From assembly GCF_049060325.1 (NCBI RefSeq), contig NZ_JBMGPW010000010.1, forward strand, positions 1-64,000: DNA of 64,000 bases, in the 5' to 3' direction. The notes below the pieces were generated by a model. The model saw only the letters and a program-made list of their open reading frames with translations, was not told where the DNA came from and made no database searches. The first letter of the stretch is position 1. Every line of letters begins with the position of its first letter. The stretch comes from Vescimonas sanitatis (GTDB taxonomy: Bacteria > Bacillota > Clostridia > Oscillospirales > Oscillospiraceae). Shown here piece by piece: positions 41,571-50,031 of this stretch. Made by a program: the position numbers and the translations under genes.

Positions 41571-42016
41571 TTCTTGATAAGCTCCTTCACCAGTCCGGCC
41601 ACGGTCAGCACCACGCCGCCGATAAGCATGAAGTCCGCCAGGTTCCACACCAGCGCCCGTTTTTTGGCCTTTCGGTGGGGGAATTGCAGATAGTCCGTCA
41701 CGCTGCCCCGCCGCAGCCGGTCCCATTGGTTGCTGATGCCGCCCAGCAGCACCGACAGAATGCCCAGCTGTGCCGCGAAGGCCCGCTTGCCCAGCTCCGG
41801 CAGCAGACACGCTGCCGCCGCCAGCCATACGCCCAGCGGCAGCCAGCGCAGCAGCTTCTCGTGCTTCTGTCCCAGCCCCAGAAAGAACCCCCGGTTCTCC
41901 AGATGGGTCAGGCGCACATACCGACGCTCCCATTTCAGCTTCCCCGTCCGGGACAGATATTTCAATATCCGGTCGGCGGCAAACAGCGCCGCCGCAATAC
42001 CGATGGCTATGTACAT
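41567..42016 (-). CDS. Signal peptidase II-like protein (divergent LspA)
   Basis: Membrane protein of 149 residues with four predicted spans. LspA landmarks are present in altered form: DRILKYL near the N-terminus, ENRGFFLGLG, GGISNQWDRLRRGSVTDYL with the first catalytic Asp, and VWNLADFML with the second. Classical LspA removes signal peptides from prolipoproteins in the membrane. The region before DR reads SNQW where GN is usual, so a paralogue with altered specificity is possible. The start is 3 nt after the rhomboid stop. Confidence 0.78.
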   Translation of the reverse strand: MYIAIGIAAALFAADRILKYLSRTGKLKWERRYVRLTHLENRGFFLGLGQKHEKLLRWLPLGVWLAAAACLLPELGKRAFAAQLGILSVLLGGISNQWDRLRRGSVTDYLQFPHRKAKKRALVWNLADFMLIGGVVLTVAGLVKELIKK

Positions 42017-42019
42017 CCG

Positions 42020-42589
42020 TTACCTCCGTCCCCGCCGCACGGTAAAGCCGAACACCAGGCCGCACAGGCCGCCTACGATGTGGGCGATCTGGGAGACGTT
42101 GTCCTGCTTGAACAGTCCGTCCATGATCTCGCCGCCCAGGTAGAAGATGACCACCAGGATCAGCGTCACGGGGATCTCGCCCTTCCGCGCCGCCGTAAAG
42201 GAGGACAGCACGATCATCATGAACACTACGCCGCTGGCACCCAGCAGCGCCGTGTGGGGAAAGAAGATAAAATTCACCAGGCCGGTGACCAGCGCCGTCA
42301 GCGCGATCATCCACACCATGGTGCCGCTGCCGTATTTCTCCTCCAGACCGGGGCCCACCAGCAGCAGGAGCAGCATATTGCCCATGTAGTGGTCATAGCC
42401 GGAGTGCCCCAGCACATGGCCGAAAAAGCGTACGTATGTCAGAGGGTCGGCCAGAGAGGACCGGTACACGGAGAAATACTGCGTCGTGGCGGCACCGTTG
42501 GTCCAGTTGCCCAGCAGCAGGGCGATCAGGCTCAGCAGGGCAAAGGATAATATCACCGGCGCGTTGAAGCGAATAATGATCTTTTTCAA
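42020..42589 (-). CDS. Rhomboid-family intramembrane serine protease
   Basis: Membrane protein of 189 residues with about six spans. The catalytic serine lies in LLGASGVVFMM (GASG, in place of GxSG) and the histidine in VSQIAHIVGGLCG; HYMGNMLLLLLVG is the usual His-Asn helix. TTG start (GAGG eight bases ahead). In operon with the LspA-like gene, so both may process membrane proteins. Confidence 0.86.
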   Translation of the reverse strand: MKKIIIRFNAPVILSFALLSLIALLLGNWTNGAATTQYFSVYRSSLADPLTYVRFFGHVLGHSGYDHYMGNMLLLLLVGPGLEEKYGSGTMVWMIALTALVTGLVNFIFFPHTALLGASGVVFMMIVLSSFTAARKGEIPVTLILVVIFYLGGEIMDGLFKQDNVSQIAHIVGGLCGLVFGFTVRRGRR

Positions 42590-42669
42590 GCAGGATACCT
42601 CTTTTCAAATACGTTTGAAAAGAGTATACTATACATTCAGAAAAAAGTAAACCAAGGAGGGCCTGTGCC

Positions 42670-43743
42670 GTGAAAAAATGGGTGAAGATCATTCTCTGTG
42701 TTCTGCTGGCGTTGTTGCTGCTGGCGGGCGGTTATGTGGCCTATGTGTTTATCGACTATCACCGTATCGGCGACCAGATGCTGACGCCGGTGCAGTCCAC
42801 CGATGCCGCCCGGTCCGTCGATACGAATACGGCCTATACGGTCGTTTCCTGGAACATCGGTTTCGGCGCTTACGAGGACGACTACGGCTTTTTCATGGAC
42901 GGCGGCACGGAATCCCGCGCCTGGTCAAAAGAGCGCCTGACGGCCAACATGGACGCTATCGCCGGGTACCTGAAGCAGCAGAACGCCGACTTCTGCCTGC
43001 TGCAGGAGGTGGATATCGGCTCCACCCGTACCTACCATGTGGACGAACGCGAGCCGCTGTATGCCGCCCTCTTCAACAAGAGCAGCGTTTTCTGCCAGAA
43101 TTACGACTCGCCCTATCTTCTGTATCCCCTGACCGCTCCCCACGGAGCCTCCCGGTCCGGCCTGCTGACCTTCTCTCCGGCGAATATCACCGCAGCCGAC
43201 CGCGTGGAGCTGCCGGTGGAGTCCGGCTTTATGAAGCTTCTGGACCTGGACCGCTGCTACTCTGTCAGCCGTGTCCCCGTCTCCGGCGGCGGTGAGCTGG
43301 TGCTCTACGACCTGCACCTCTCTGCCTACACCAGTGACGGTACCATCGCCACGGAGCAGCTGGCGCTGTTGCTGGCGGATATGCAGGCGGAGTACGAAAA
43401 GGGCAGCTGGTGCGTGGCCGGCGGCGACTTCAACAAGGACCTGCTGGGGGACTCCTCCGCCTATTTCGGCGCGGCGGAGCAGGAATATTCCTGGGCGCAG
43501 CCCATACCGGAGGGCGTGTTCGACAGTTATGACGTGCAGATGGTGGCGCCACTGGACGAGAACGATCCGGTGCCATCCTGCCGCAACGCCGACGGTCCAT
43601 ACCACGACGGCCAGTATGTCCTCACCGTGGATGGCTTCCTGGTCACCCCCAATGTTGCCGTGGACAGTGCCGCTGTTTTGGATACAGGCTTTGCCTACTC
43701 CGATCACAACCCGGTACAGATGACGTTTACCCTGCAAAAGTAA
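42670..43743 (+). CDS. Membrane-anchored endonuclease/exonuclease/phosphatase-family protein
   Basis: Protein of 357 residues: N-terminal signal anchor (IILCVLLALLLLAGGYVAYV), then an EEP domain with TVVSWNIGFG, FCLLQEVDIGS (metal-binding Glu), GGDFNKDL and a final SDHNPVQM. The domain faces outside the cell and probably hydrolyses phosphodiesters of nucleic acids or lipids. GTG start with AAGGAGGG ahead. Confidence 0.85.
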   Translation: MKKWVKIILCVLLALLLLAGGYVAYVFIDYHRIGDQMLTPVQSTDAARSVDTNTAYTVVSWNIGFGAYEDDYGFFMDGGTESRAWSKERLTANMDAIAGYLKQQNADFCLLQEVDIGSTRTYHVDEREPLYAALFNKSSVFCQNYDSPYLLYPLTAPHGASRSGLLTFSPANITAADRVELPVESGFMKLLDLDRCYSVSRVPVSGGGELVLYDLHLSAYTSDGTIATEQLALLLADMQAEYEKGSWCVAGGDFNKDLLGDSSAYFGAAEQEYSWAQPIPEGVFDSYDVQMVAPLDENDPVPSCRNADGPYHDGQYVLTVDGFLVTPNVAVDSAAVLDTGFAYSDHNPVQMTFTLQK

Positions 43744-43746
43744 GCA

Positions 43747-43776
43747 AAAGCACCCCGTCACGGGGTGCTTTTTTTC
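43747..43776 (+). terminator. Terminator after the EEP gene
   Basis: AAAGCACCCCG-TCA-CGGGGTGCTTT plus a long T-run. Confidence 0.92.
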
Positions 43777-43889
43777 ACCGTAAAGCAGGAAGGCGCGCGT
43801 CTATTCATAAAAATTTCGAAAAGGGGGTTGCAAAGATGTCCGTTATGTGGTAACATACGTCCATCAATTAGATACAGCCCGATGAACCG

Positions 43890-44061
43890 CCCGGAATGGA
43901 AAGACCGGACGGGGAGGGAACTCTGGAGAATCCCATTCAGTTGGGTGCCGAAGGTGCAAGGCGCGCGAGCGCCGAATCTCTCAGGCAAAAGGACGGAGCA
44001 GACGAGTTTTTCGCTTGACCAGACTTCTCCAGAGTTGCCGTTTTCCGGCAGCTCTATTTTT
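43890..44061 (+). ncRNA. Glycine riboswitch with expression-platform terminator
   Basis: The aptamer core shows CTCTGGAGA, GGTGCCGAAGGTGCAA and CTCTCAGGCAAAAGGAC, the glycine (gcvT) consensus; a small CCGG hairpin precedes it. Only one full aptamer is seen. A terminator (44031-44055, then TTTTT) follows. CTCTGGAG at 43921-43928 is perfectly complementary to CTCCAGAG at 44027-44034, which overlaps the terminator's 5' arm, giving a mutually exclusive antiterminator. The wiring fits glycine shutting off the transporter gene, as reported for streptococcal AGCS genes. Confidence 0.9.
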
Positions 44062-44081
44062 TATGCAAGGAGAGAAATTGT

Positions 44082-45503
44082 ATGTTAGAAAGTGTATTGT
44101 TCCCCATCGTATCCAAGATCAACGAGTACCTCAGCAACTATATCCTCATCTTCCTGCTGGTGGGTGTGGGCCTGTGGTACTCTATCAAGACCCGCTTTGT
44201 CCAGGTCCGCTGCTTCGGCGAGGGCATGAAAAAGTTTTTCGGTGAGATGAACCTCCGCGGCGGCGCCCAGAAAAGCGGCATGACCTCCTTCCAGGCGCTG
44301 GCCACCGCCATCGCCGCCCAGGTGGGCACCGGCAATATCGTGGGTGCCTCCGGCGCCATCCTCACCGGCGGCCCTGGCGCCATCTTCTGGATGTGGATCA
44401 TCGCCTTCTTCGGCATGGCCACCATCTATGCCGAGGCTACCCTGGCCCAGAAGACCCGTATCGTTGAGCCTGACGGCAATATCAAGGGCGGCCCGGTCTA
44501 TTACATCACCACCGCGTTCAAGGGCGGATTCGGCAAATTCCTGGCGGGATTCTTCGCTGTCTCCATCATCCTAGCCCTTGGCTTCATGGGCTGCATGGTC
44601 CAGTCCAACTCCATCGGCTCCACCATGCAGACGGCCTTCGGCATCCCCTCCTGGATCGTGGGTATCGTCCTGGTCATCATCTGCGCCATCATCTTCCTGG
44701 GCGGTGTGCAGCGTCTTGCCGCCGTCACCGAGAAGCTGGTGCCTATTATGGCGGCGATCTTCCTGCTGGGCGGTCTGGTGATCCTCTGCGCCCGCATCAA
44801 GTACGTCCCTTCCACCTTCGGCATGATCTTCAAGTATGCCTTCCAGCCCCAGGCCATCATCGGCGGCGGTATCGGCTACGCCCTCAAGACCGCGATCTCC
44901 CAGGGCGCCAAGCGCGGCCTCTTCTCCAATGAGGCCGGTATGGGCTCTACGCCCCACGCCCACGCCCAAGCCAATGTGGCCCACGCCCACGATCAGGGTG
45001 TCGTGGCCATGATCGGTGTGTTCATCGACACCTTCATCGTCCTGACCCTGAATGCCCTGGTCATTATCTGCACCCTGTACACCGCTGACGGCCCTCTGGC
45101 CAACGGCTACTTCGGCGACATCACCGCCACCCTGGGCAAGACCAACCTGGCCCAGACGGCTTTCGGCTCCGTATTCGGCGCCAGCCTGGGCGCCAAGTTC
45201 GTGGCCATCTGCCTGCTGTTCTTTGCCTTCTCTACCATCCTCAGCTGGAACCTGTTCGGTAAGATCAACGCCAACTACCTTTTCGGCCGCAAGAACAGCA
45301 AGCTCTGCAACGTGATCTACACCGTTATCGCCTTGGTATTCATCTTCCTGGGCACTGTCTCCGGCAGTGACTTCGTCTGGGAAGTCACCGATATGTTTAA
45401 CAACTTCATCGTCCTGCCCAACGTTATTGCTCTCTTCGCCCTCACCGGCATGGTCATGGCCAGCCTCAACGAGGTCAACAAGGGCAAGCAGCTGAAGGTC
45501 TGA
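44082..45503 (+). CDS. AGCS-family alanine/glycine:cation symporter
   Basis: Sodium-coupled amino acid transporter of 473 residues with about eleven spans. The AGCS signatures FQALATAIAAQVGTGNIVG and GLFSNEAGMGSTPHAHAQA are present. It sits directly behind a glycine riboswitch, so glycine is the likely substrate. AAGGAGAG precedes the ATG. Confidence 0.94.
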   Translation: MLESVLFPIVSKINEYLSNYILIFLLVGVGLWYSIKTRFVQVRCFGEGMKKFFGEMNLRGGAQKSGMTSFQALATAIAAQVGTGNIVGASGAILTGGPGAIFWMWIIAFFGMATIYAEATLAQKTRIVEPDGNIKGGPVYYITTAFKGGFGKFLAGFFAVSIILALGFMGCMVQSNSIGSTMQTAFGIPSWIVGIVLVIICAIIFLGGVQRLAAVTEKLVPIMAAIFLLGGLVILCARIKYVPSTFGMIFKYAFQPQAIIGGGIGYALKTAISQGAKRGLFSNEAGMGSTPHAHAQANVAHAHDQGVVAMIGVFIDTFIVLTLNALVIICTLYTADGPLANGYFGDITATLGKTNLAQTAFGSVFGASLGAKFVAICLLFFAFSTILSWNLFGKINANYLFGRKNSKLCNVIYTVIALVFIFLGTVSGSDFVWEVTDMFNNFIVLPNVIALFALTGMVMASLNEVNKGKQLKV

Positions 45504-45510
45504 ATAAGCA

Positions 45511-45543
45511 GGGGAGAGGCGTAAGCCTCTCCCCGTAATTCTC
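45511..45543 (+). terminator. Probable terminator after the symporter gene
   Basis: GGGGAGAGGC-GTAA-GCCTCTCCCC; the following T-tract is weak. Confidence 0.65.
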
Positions 45544-45579
45544 CCTTTTGCAAACCGCGAAAAAAACAAAAATTAGGGG

Positions 45580-45608
45580 TTGACATTTTCGAAAATCCCT
45601 GCTATATT
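45580..45608 (+). promoter_or_regulatory. Promoter of the tRNA-Ala transcript
   Basis: TTGACA and TATATT with a 17-bp spacer; transcription would enter the tRNA fragment at 45640 before the intact tRNA. Confidence 0.78.
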
Positions 45609-45639
45609 ATACAAGTCGGCAGCGCCGACCACCCGATGT

Positions 45640-45664
45640 GGGGGTATAGCTCAGCTGGGAGAGC
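45640..45664 (+). pseudogene. tRNA-Ala 5'-half fragment
   Basis: Twenty-five bases identical to the 5' end of the intact tRNA-Ala 116 bp downstream (acceptor strand and D arm, GGGGGTATAGCTCAGCTGGG and on). No anticodon or T arm follows. It is a truncated copy, left by a duplication or an integration event. Confidence 0.85.
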
Positions 45665-45755
45665 AAGTCACCGGCAAAGCAACCCGCAATCTCATCCTCG
45701 CATCTCAAAAGTAAATATCTTGGAAACCCGGTAAAATCAAGGGTTTCGGCTCCAT

Positions 45756-45831
<76 letters not shown>

Positions 45832-45832
45832 C

Positions 45833-45872
45833 AAAAAGGAAACCACGACATCCGTCGTGGTTTTCTTTTTGC
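45833..45872 (+). terminator. tRNA-Ala terminator
   Basis: A 17-bp stem (one G-U) around an ATCC loop; the core stem is the same as in the 5S terminator near the window start. Confidence 0.92.
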
Positions 45873-45879
45873 CTCTATC

Positions 45880-45912
45880 CGGAAACCCGTCTCAATTTGA
45901 GACGGGTTTCGG
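45880..45912. repeat. Inverted repeat GGAAACCCG next to tRNA-Ala
   Basis: CGAAACCC/GGGTTTCGG-type hairpin: GAAACCCGTCTC-AATTT-GAGACGGGTTTC. A related GGAAACCC...GGGTTTCGG inverted pair lies at 45722-45749 on the other side of the tRNA. It may also act as terminator of the convergent membrane-protein gene. Confidence 0.6.
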
Positions 45913-45916
45913 CAGC

Positions 45917-46783
45917 TTATTCACTTTCCTCTGTTTCCTCCGGGAGAGCCTCTGTACCCTCCGGCAGTTCCGCTGCGCGCTCCTCCTCGGTAATGGTGGG
46001 GATAAACGCCTTCGCCAGCTTGCCCTTGCCGCGCTGCTTGATATAGAAGTACCCTATGGTACTGAACACCACCGCGCCGATGAAGTTCACGAACAGATCC
46101 CCCATGGTGTCGTACAGCCCGATGTCCAGGTATCCGCCGAGCCCCAGATCCTGCCCGTTTATCGTCACCGAGGTGATGCCGTCGATGGTCACGGGGATGT
46201 TGCTGTTGGTGGGATCCAGCATCACCGAGGTGATGGCGTTCACCACCGTGTCCTTCTGCATATCCATCATGAACAGCCTGTCCATGCCGAACTCGAAGAA
46301 CTCCCACAGTACGCCCACGGTCATGGAGAAGCAGAACGCCGCCACAGCCACATAGATAGGGGACAGCTGAAACTTGATCTTGCTGTTGCGGTTGAGAATG
46401 TCGATGAGCGCGAACCCCGTGGCGGCGCACAGAAATCCCGTGGTGGTGTGCAGCATGGAGTCCCAGTGCGGATAGGTGATGAAGTAGCACTTCAGCTCGC
46501 CCAGTATCTCCGATGCGAAAATAAACAGCAGTATGATGATCTCCAGCGTGGACGGCAGCTCAATGCCGAAGTTCTGCTGGATAAAAAACGGCAGGACAAA
46601 CAGTCCCAGTACCAGCAGGCAGATAAACGCGCTCTCATATTCGCCGCGGATGATGGAGGACACCAGCGTAGCCAGTACGATCAGCCGCAGTACGGTGTAT
46701 ACGGCGAACACGGTGGGCTGCCGCCTGATGACGGCCTTCAGCTGCGGGCCCAGGTGCCGCGGGGCCTTTTTCTTACGTTCCAT
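45917..46783 (-). CDS. Multi-span membrane protein of the DUF2238/YjdF-like type
   Basis: Protein of 288 residues with about seven spans, a cytoplasmic basic N-terminus (MERKKKAPRHL) and an acidic C-terminus. HWDSMLHTTTGFLCAATGF, GVLWEFFEFGMD and YDTMGDLFVNFIGA contain conserved acidic and His residues within spans, as in YjdF/DUF2238 proteins. Function unknown. Start ATG 46783 with AAAGGG ahead. Confidence 0.72.
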   Translation of the reverse strand: MERKKKAPRHLGPQLKAVIRRQPTVFAVYTVLRLIVLATLVSSIIRGEYESAFICLLVLGLFVLPFFIQQNFGIELPSTLEIIILLFIFASEILGELKCYFITYPHWDSMLHTTTGFLCAATGFALIDILNRNSKIKFQLSPIYVAVAAFCFSMTVGVLWEFFEFGMDRLFMMDMQKDTVVNAITSVMLDPTNSNIPVTIDGITSVTINGQDLGLGGYLDIGLYDTMGDLFVNFIGAVVFSTIGYFYIKQRGKGKLAKAFIPTITEEERAAELPEGTEALPEETEESE

Positions 46784-46917
46784 AGTGTATCCCTTTCTGC
46801 GTGTCATTTCCATTTTCCGGTATTATACCGCAAAATACGAAGAAATACAATAAAAATGACAGCGCGGCCGGGCCGAGCCGACCTTCGTCAAGCGTCTCGT
46901 GCGCCCAGTAGGATAGA

Positions 46918-46950
46918 AACAGCGCCCCGCCATCTGGCGGGGCGCTACTG
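46918..46950 (-). terminator. Terminator after upp
   Basis: AGCGCCCCGCC-ATCT-GGCGGGGCGCT followed on the minus strand by GTTTCT. Confidence 0.82.
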
Positions 46951-46960
46951 TATGCGTTTG

Positions 46961-47596
46961 TTACTTTGTGCCGAAAATACGGTCGCCGGCATCGCCCAGA
47001 CCGGGCACGATGTAGCCGTGCTCATTCAGGTGATCGTCCAGCGCACCGGCGTAGATGTCCACATCCGGGTACAGCTTCTGGATGTGCTCAATGCCCTCCG
47101 GGGCCGCCACCAGCACCATCAGCTTGATGTGCTTGCAGCCGCGCTTCTTCATCTCGCCGATGGCCTCCGCGGCGCTGCCGCCGGTGGCCAGCATGGGGTC
47201 CACGATCAGCACATCGCGCTCGGCCACGTCCTTGGGCATCTTGCAGAAGTAGGGGTGCGGCTCCAGCGTCTCCTCGTCGCGGTACATACCGATGTGCCCC
47301 ACACGGGCGGAGGGCACCATCCGCAGCACACCGTCCACCAGACCCAGGCCCGCACGGAGGATAGGCACCACCACGAACTTACGGCCCGCCAGCGTGGGCG
47401 CGTCCATCCCGCAGATGGGGGTCTCGATGTGCTTGGTGGTCAGGGGCAGGTCACGGGTGGCCTCATAGGTGATGAGCATACCGATCTCGGATACCAGCTC
47501 CCGGAAATCCTTGACGCTGGTGTTCTTGTCCCGCATGATGGTCAGCTTGTGCGCCACCAGGGGATGGTTCATGATGTGGACCTTCTCGCTGTACAT
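46961..47596 (-). CDS. upp: Uracil phosphoribosyltransferase
   Basis: It converts uracil and PRPP to UMP. The protein has 211 residues with the PRPP-binding loop VDPMLATGGSAAEAI, the flexible-loop region MYRDEET and the uracil-specific C-terminus GDAGDRIFGTK. Start ATG with CGGAGGA ahead. Likely the last gene of a minus-strand group with tsaE and tsaB. Confidence 0.96.
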   Translation of the reverse strand: MYSEKVHIMNHPLVAHKLTIMRDKNTSVKDFRELVSEIGMLITYEATRDLPLTTKHIETPICGMDAPTLAGRKFVVVPILRAGLGLVDGVLRMVPSARVGHIGMYRDEETLEPHPYFCKMPKDVAERDVLIVDPMLATGGSAAEAIGEMKKRGCKHIKLMVLVAAPEGIEHIQKLYPDVDIYAGALDDHLNEHGYIVPGLGDAGDRIFGTK

Positions 47597-47638
47597 GATG
47601 TTATCCTCCGTGTATATGAAATTTTAAGGGTATACGTT

Positions 47639-48358
47639 TTATTCCGCCGTCAGGGACAGCCCCTTGGCCAGCCGTTCGCGCTCCGCCTGGCTCAGCCGCA
47701 GATACACCGGCTGCAATTCCTGCGCGGAACACGTCAGCCCCTGCGCGGCAAGATGCTCCGCCGCCAGCGCCACGCCCGCGGCGCTCTGCTGCCGGTGCAG
47801 GGGAGAGGCCAGCCGGCACCCGATCCCCGCTTTCTGCAAAAAGTCGTACAGCAGCACCGCGCCGTCGCCCACGATGAGCTTTGGCTCCGGCATGGCGGCC
47901 AATTCCTCCGCCACCAGCTCCATAGCCACGGCCCTGTCCGCGCAGAGCCTTGTAACGCAGCCGTTTTCTGTCCGGAACAGTGCGTTGTATATCTGCTGCC
48001 GCCGTGCGTCCATAGCGCCCACGACGACGCCCTCGAAGTCTGTGACGCCATAGGCCATTGCCTCCAGCGTGGATACGCCGCAGCAGGGCAGCGCCTTGGC
48101 CCACGCCAGCCCCTTGGCCGCCGACACGCCGATGCGTATCCCGGTAAAGCTCCCCGGACCCTGTGCCACGGCGATGATGTCTATATCGTCCATCGTCAGC
48201 CCCGCGGTCTTCAGCATCCCGTCCAGCAGCGGCATCAGCGTCACGCTGTGGGTCAGCCCCCGGTCCTGATACGCCTGGGCCAGCAGTGTGCCGTTTTCCG
48301 TCACGGCCACGGATACACTCTTGGCGGAGGTCTCCAATGCCAGTATTCTCACTGTCAC
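47639..48358 (-). CDS. tsaB: tRNA threonylcarbamoyladenosine biosynthesis protein TsaB
   Basis: Protein of 239 residues starting RILALETSAKSVSVAVTE, with GPGSFTGIRIGVSAAKGLA, the TsaB signature. It partners with TsaD in making t6A37 on ANN-decoding tRNAs. The GTG start overlaps the tsaE stop by 4 nt. Confidence 0.93.
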   Translation of the reverse strand: MTVRILALETSAKSVSVAVTENGTLLAQAYQDRGLTHSVTLMPLLDGMLKTAGLTMDDIDIIAVAQGPGSFTGIRIGVSAAKGLAWAKALPCCGVSTLEAMAYGVTDFEGVVVGAMDARRQQIYNALFRTENGCVTRLCADRAVAMELVAEELAAMPEPKLIVGDGAVLLYDFLQKAGIGCRLASPLHRQQSAAGVALAAEHLAAQGLTCSAQELQPVYLRLSQAERERLAKGLSLTAE

Positions 48359-48774
48359 TCGCCTCCCGTGATGGTGATGATGCGGTCACTCTCGTCTGTA
48401 CCCCGGGCGATGTCCACCCACAGGGTGTCAGCCGGCATAGCGTCGTCCACGCGCTCGGACCACTCCACGGCGCACACGCCGCCTCGTGTCAGATAGTCCT
48501 CCCAGCCGATGTCGAACAGCTCGTCAGAGCTGCCCAGCCGGTACATATCAAAGTGAAACAGCGACGTTGCGCCGTCGTATTCGTTGACAATGGTAAACGT
48601 GGGGCTGGTGACCCGTCCGGCGCAGCCCAGACCTCGGGCCAGCCCACGGGTAAAGGCGGTCTTGCCCATGCCCAGTCCGCCGCGGTAGGCCACCACTGTA
48701 CCGGGGCGCAGCCGCCTGCCCAGCATTTCGCCGATATGCTCTGTCTCCTCCGGACTGTGGGACAAATATTCCAT
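48355..48774 (-). CDS. tsaE: tRNA threonylcarbamoyladenosine biosynthesis ATPase TsaE
   Basis: P-loop protein of 139 residues: VVAYRGGLGMGKTAFTRGLA (the usual GDLGAGKT reads GGLGMGKT here), SPTFTIVNEY, and HFDMYRL, followed by VEWSERV. It regulates the TsaBD complex. Start ATG with AAAGGAGG ahead. Confidence 0.93.
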   Translation of the reverse strand: MEYLSHSPEETEHIGEMLGRRLRPGTVVAYRGGLGMGKTAFTRGLARGLGCAGRVTSPTFTIVNEYDGATSLFHFDMYRLGSSDELFDIGWEDYLTRGGVCAVEWSERVDDAMPADTLWVDIARGTDESDRIITITGGE

Positions 48775-48906
48775 CGGCGCGGCCTCCTTTACCTCAAATC
48801 GACTTATTATAGCACACCGCCGCCGAAAAGGAAAGAGCGAAACCACCCAAGTCGAATAAAATGTTCCGCCGCGGGGCGGTCATGTTGGCACAGCAAGAGT
48901 GCCGCG

Positions 48907-48950
48907 CACAAAAAGAAGAGGCACACGTTTGTGTACCTCTTCTTTTTGTG
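48907..48950. terminator. Bidirectional terminator at the edge of the accessory region
   Basis: CACAAAAAGAAGAGG.ACAC-GTTT-GTGT.CCTCTTCTTTTTGTG, nearly perfect. Confidence 0.85.
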
Positions 48951-49030
48951 AATGGGCTATAAAAAGATGTTCTTTCAAATTTACGTTATGGTTTTGATCT
49001 CTCACATTCTTATTTTCCTTATCGGATCAG

Positions 49031-49831
49031 CTACTCCTTTATATTGGTTAGTACTATTCCAAGTTGCGTTGCTAAAGTTTCAAGGTAATCGATATGGCAG
49101 CGATTCGCACAATAAGTAACAACATATCCGTCTTTGTCTGCTATGATTGTTTCGGTTTTTCCTGTTTTTGTGTTACGGTAGACCATTCTCTCACCCTTAT
49201 GCAAATAAGTCTCTTTGCCGTTTTCAAGATCCACTTTATATTTGCTAAGTACATTTTGGTAGTATTTGTTAAACAACTCGCTTGCCTTTTCAATATCACC
49301 GCTTCTACCATAAATTATTGCTTCTTCAAGAGTGATTAAGTGATTTCCGAGTTGATCAAAGGACGGATAGTTTGCTCGATACAGCAAGATAGATTTGCGG
49401 CTATTTAGAACATCAAAAACAGGGATTACATATTTTTTAATTCGCTCAATAATGTCTGCCGCTATCATTTTTGGATTTTTTCGCAAGTCATAAAATGTAT
49501 CTTCGCCATCTATTAAAGAACCAAGGCGAGTTCGTATATTACACTCGTATTCGTGATAATACTTTTTCATCGGTTCTGAAATTTTAAATTTCTTTTCTGC
49601 ACATTCAGGAACACGAATACCTATATTGATCCACAGTTTTTCACGAATGCCTTTCTGCGGGCACCCATTCTGGAAATGAATTACTTGCGAAATATCTTCC
49701 TCAACAAATCGATGTATCGTTCTGCCGAATTTGTGAAAGCCTAAAGGTTTTAGATATTCGTATACGACCTCTTGAATTGTATCTACGCACTCTGTTGAGG
49801 ATATCTTTTTTCTCCTTAAGGGATGTAACAT
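49031..49831 (-). CDS. DUF4304-domain protein
   Basis: Protein of 266 residues. The N-terminal half follows DUF4304: LKPLGFHKFGRTIHRFVEED, VIHFQNG, LWINIGIRVPE. The rest is helical, with EEAIIYGRSGDIEKASELF. Base composition is much more AT-rich than the surrounding chromosome, which points to recent acquisition. Start at ATG 49831 with GAAAGGCAGTG ahead; an upstream in-frame ATG is possible. Function unknown. Confidence 0.75.
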   Translation of the reverse strand: MLHPLRRKKISSTECVDTIQEVVYEYLKPLGFHKFGRTIHRFVEEDISQVIHFQNGCPQKGIREKLWINIGIRVPECAEKKFKISEPMKKYYHEYECNIRTRLGSLIDGEDTFYDLRKNPKMIAADIIERIKKYVIPVFDVLNSRKSILLYRANYPSFDQLGNHLITLEEAIIYGRSGDIEKASELFNKYYQNVLSKYKVDLENGKETYLHKGERMVYRNTKTGKTETIIADKDGYVVTYCANRCHIDYLETLATQLGIVLTNIKE

Positions 49832-49924
49832 TAAATCACTGCCTTTCAGCATATTATAACACGAAACCAAAGGTCGAAAAGCTTTGGGGTACATCCACCG
49901 TCATCGGTCTAAGATTATAAATAA

Positions 49925-49972
49925 AAACACCATTGAACTTGAACTTAAGGGTTCAGATATCAATGGTGTCTT
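49925..49972 (-). terminator. Probable terminator after the ATPase gene
   Basis: ACACCATTGA pairs with TCAATGGTGT, with an inner GAAC/GTTC. It lies 60 bp past the stop of the minus-strand ATPase gene. Confidence 0.65.
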
Positions 49973-50031
49973 TATATGCAAAGGACGGTTAAAATCGATA
50001 TTTTTGTTTTTGGTGCAGAAGGTGCCGCAGC

